From: an uncultured Catenibacillus sp.
GTDB taxonomy: Bacteria > Bacillota > Clostridia > Lachnospirales > Lachnospiraceae
NCBI GenBank assembly: GCA_934339005.1
Contig: CAKRHR010000005.1
Span: 42,138 to 106,137 of the forward strand
DNA: 64,000 nt
Reading direction: 5' to 3'
The notes under the pieces: generated by a model
Told to the model about the DNA's origin: nothing
Databases searched by the model: none
Seen by the model: only the letters and a program-made list of their open reading frames with translations
In this document: positions 63,612 through 64,000 of the stretch, piece by piece
Layout of the letters: every line of letters begins with the position of its first letter
How positions within the stretch are numbered: the first letter of the stretch is position 1
Made by a program: the position numbers and the translations under genes

Positions 63612-64000
63612 TTGCAATTATTTATACGGGACAAACAATTTTATAAAAAACTGGTGATATTTGCGCTGCCGATTTCGTTGCAGTCACTCATTACTGTGGG
63701 TGTGAATATGGCAGATAATATCATGCTTGGGCAGCTTGGTGAGGCTGGCATGAGTGCGGCAACACTGGCAAATAATTTTATCAGCATTTACCAGATTATG
63801 TGCATGGGGCTTGGTATGGGTGCATCGGTGCTTGTCAGCAGGTTCTTTGGCATGAAGAATTCTGAAAATATGAAAAAAGCAGTGAATATCATGTTCCGTA
63901 TGGAATTTGTGATTGCGACCTTATTTGCGATATTTACAGCAATCCTTCCGGCACAGATTATGGGTATTTTCACAACGGACAGTCAGGTTATTGCAGATGG
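63612..64000 (+). CDS. MATE family efflux transporter (cassette copy B, cut by window end)
   Basis: First 129 codons, TTG start with the same leader AGTAAAAAGGGG (63592 on) as the copy at 51351. Translation is nearly identical (e.g. DKQFYKKLVIFALPISLQSL), differing mostly at silent positions. It follows the esterase by 81 bp and may be co-transcribed with module 3. Confidence 0.92.
   Translation, partial: MQLFIRDKQFYKKLVIFALPISLQSLITVGVNMADNIMLGQLGEAGMSAATLANNFISIYQIMCMGLGMGASVLVSRFFGMKNSENMKKAVNIMFRMEFVIATLFAIFTAILPAQIMGIFTTDSQVIAD

Noticed and set aside
1..64000. tRNA, rRNA or tmRNA genes
   Set aside because: No T-arm GTTCGAATC-type blocks or conserved rRNA segments were noticed in the intergenic regions.

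Overview
The window looks like a chromosomal stretch of an anaerobic, saccharolytic gut or rumen Firmicute, most likely a Lachnospiraceae member (inference). The evidence is AT-rich DNA with strong purine-rich ribosome binding sites, an [FeFe]-hydrogenase locus with a sensory hydrogenase, several LplB/YtcP-type sugar ABC importers each paired with a YesM/YesN-like two-component system, a ThiW transporter under a TPP riboswitch, and a C-glycoside deglycosidase-like pair. No rRNA, tRNA, CRISPR array, integrase or intact insertion sequence was found.

Layout. 1-10.4 kb: end of a MaoC-like gene, a zinc alcohol dehydrogenase, two sugar-importer permeases, a GH3 glycosidase and a plus-strand YesN/YesM pair (module 1). 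10.6-14.5 kb: a sodium symporter translationally coupled to a nuclease-helicase fusion. 14.5-19.3 kb: hydrogenase operon (NuoE-like ferredoxin, HydS-like sensory hydrogenase, PP2C phosphatase, catalytic [FeFe] hydrogenase) behind a Rex-like operator. 19.3-26.9 kb: small accessory genes: a HigBA-like toxin-antitoxin, MATE efflux genes (one intact, one relic), a TPP riboswitch followed by a second TPP-like RNA and thiW, an XRE regulator, an Rpn-type nuclease, and a PadR/DUF1700-DUF4097 pair. 27-33 kb: YjbR-MGMT fusion, C-glycoside deglycosidase-like beta/alpha pair, second sodium symporter and a diguanylate cyclase. 32.7-37.4 kb: queF-queC, an AraC regulator with a predicted leaderless mRNA, and glycogen phosphorylase. 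37.5-51.1 kb: tandem type-B carboxylesterases, then module 2 (two-component pair, two permeases, binding lipoprotein, GH5, CE1-like esterase). 51.3-64 kb: a MATE gene with its terminator, an AAA/DUF4143 ATPase, a MATE tail relic, module 3 (two-component pair, binding lipoprotein, two permeases, carboxylesterase) and a second MATE copy cut by the window edge.

How the genes may work together. Each module couples sensing of an extracellular glycan (YesM), transcription control (YesN), import (lipoprotein plus permeases; no ATPase is encoded, so a shared MsmK/MsmX-type ATPase is implied) and intracellular cleavage by glycosidases and esterases. Glycogen phosphorylase handles stored glucan. The recurrence of esterases, a C-deglycosylase-like pair and MATE exporters after the sugar operons suggests acylated or aryl glycosides as substrates, with export of the released non-sugar part; this is inference. 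Excess reductant could leave as H2 through the hydrogenase locus. The most unusual items are the divergent second TPP-like RNA before thiW, the repeated MATE cassette around an ATPase with four 32-bp-spaced repeats, and the nuclease-helicase fusion.
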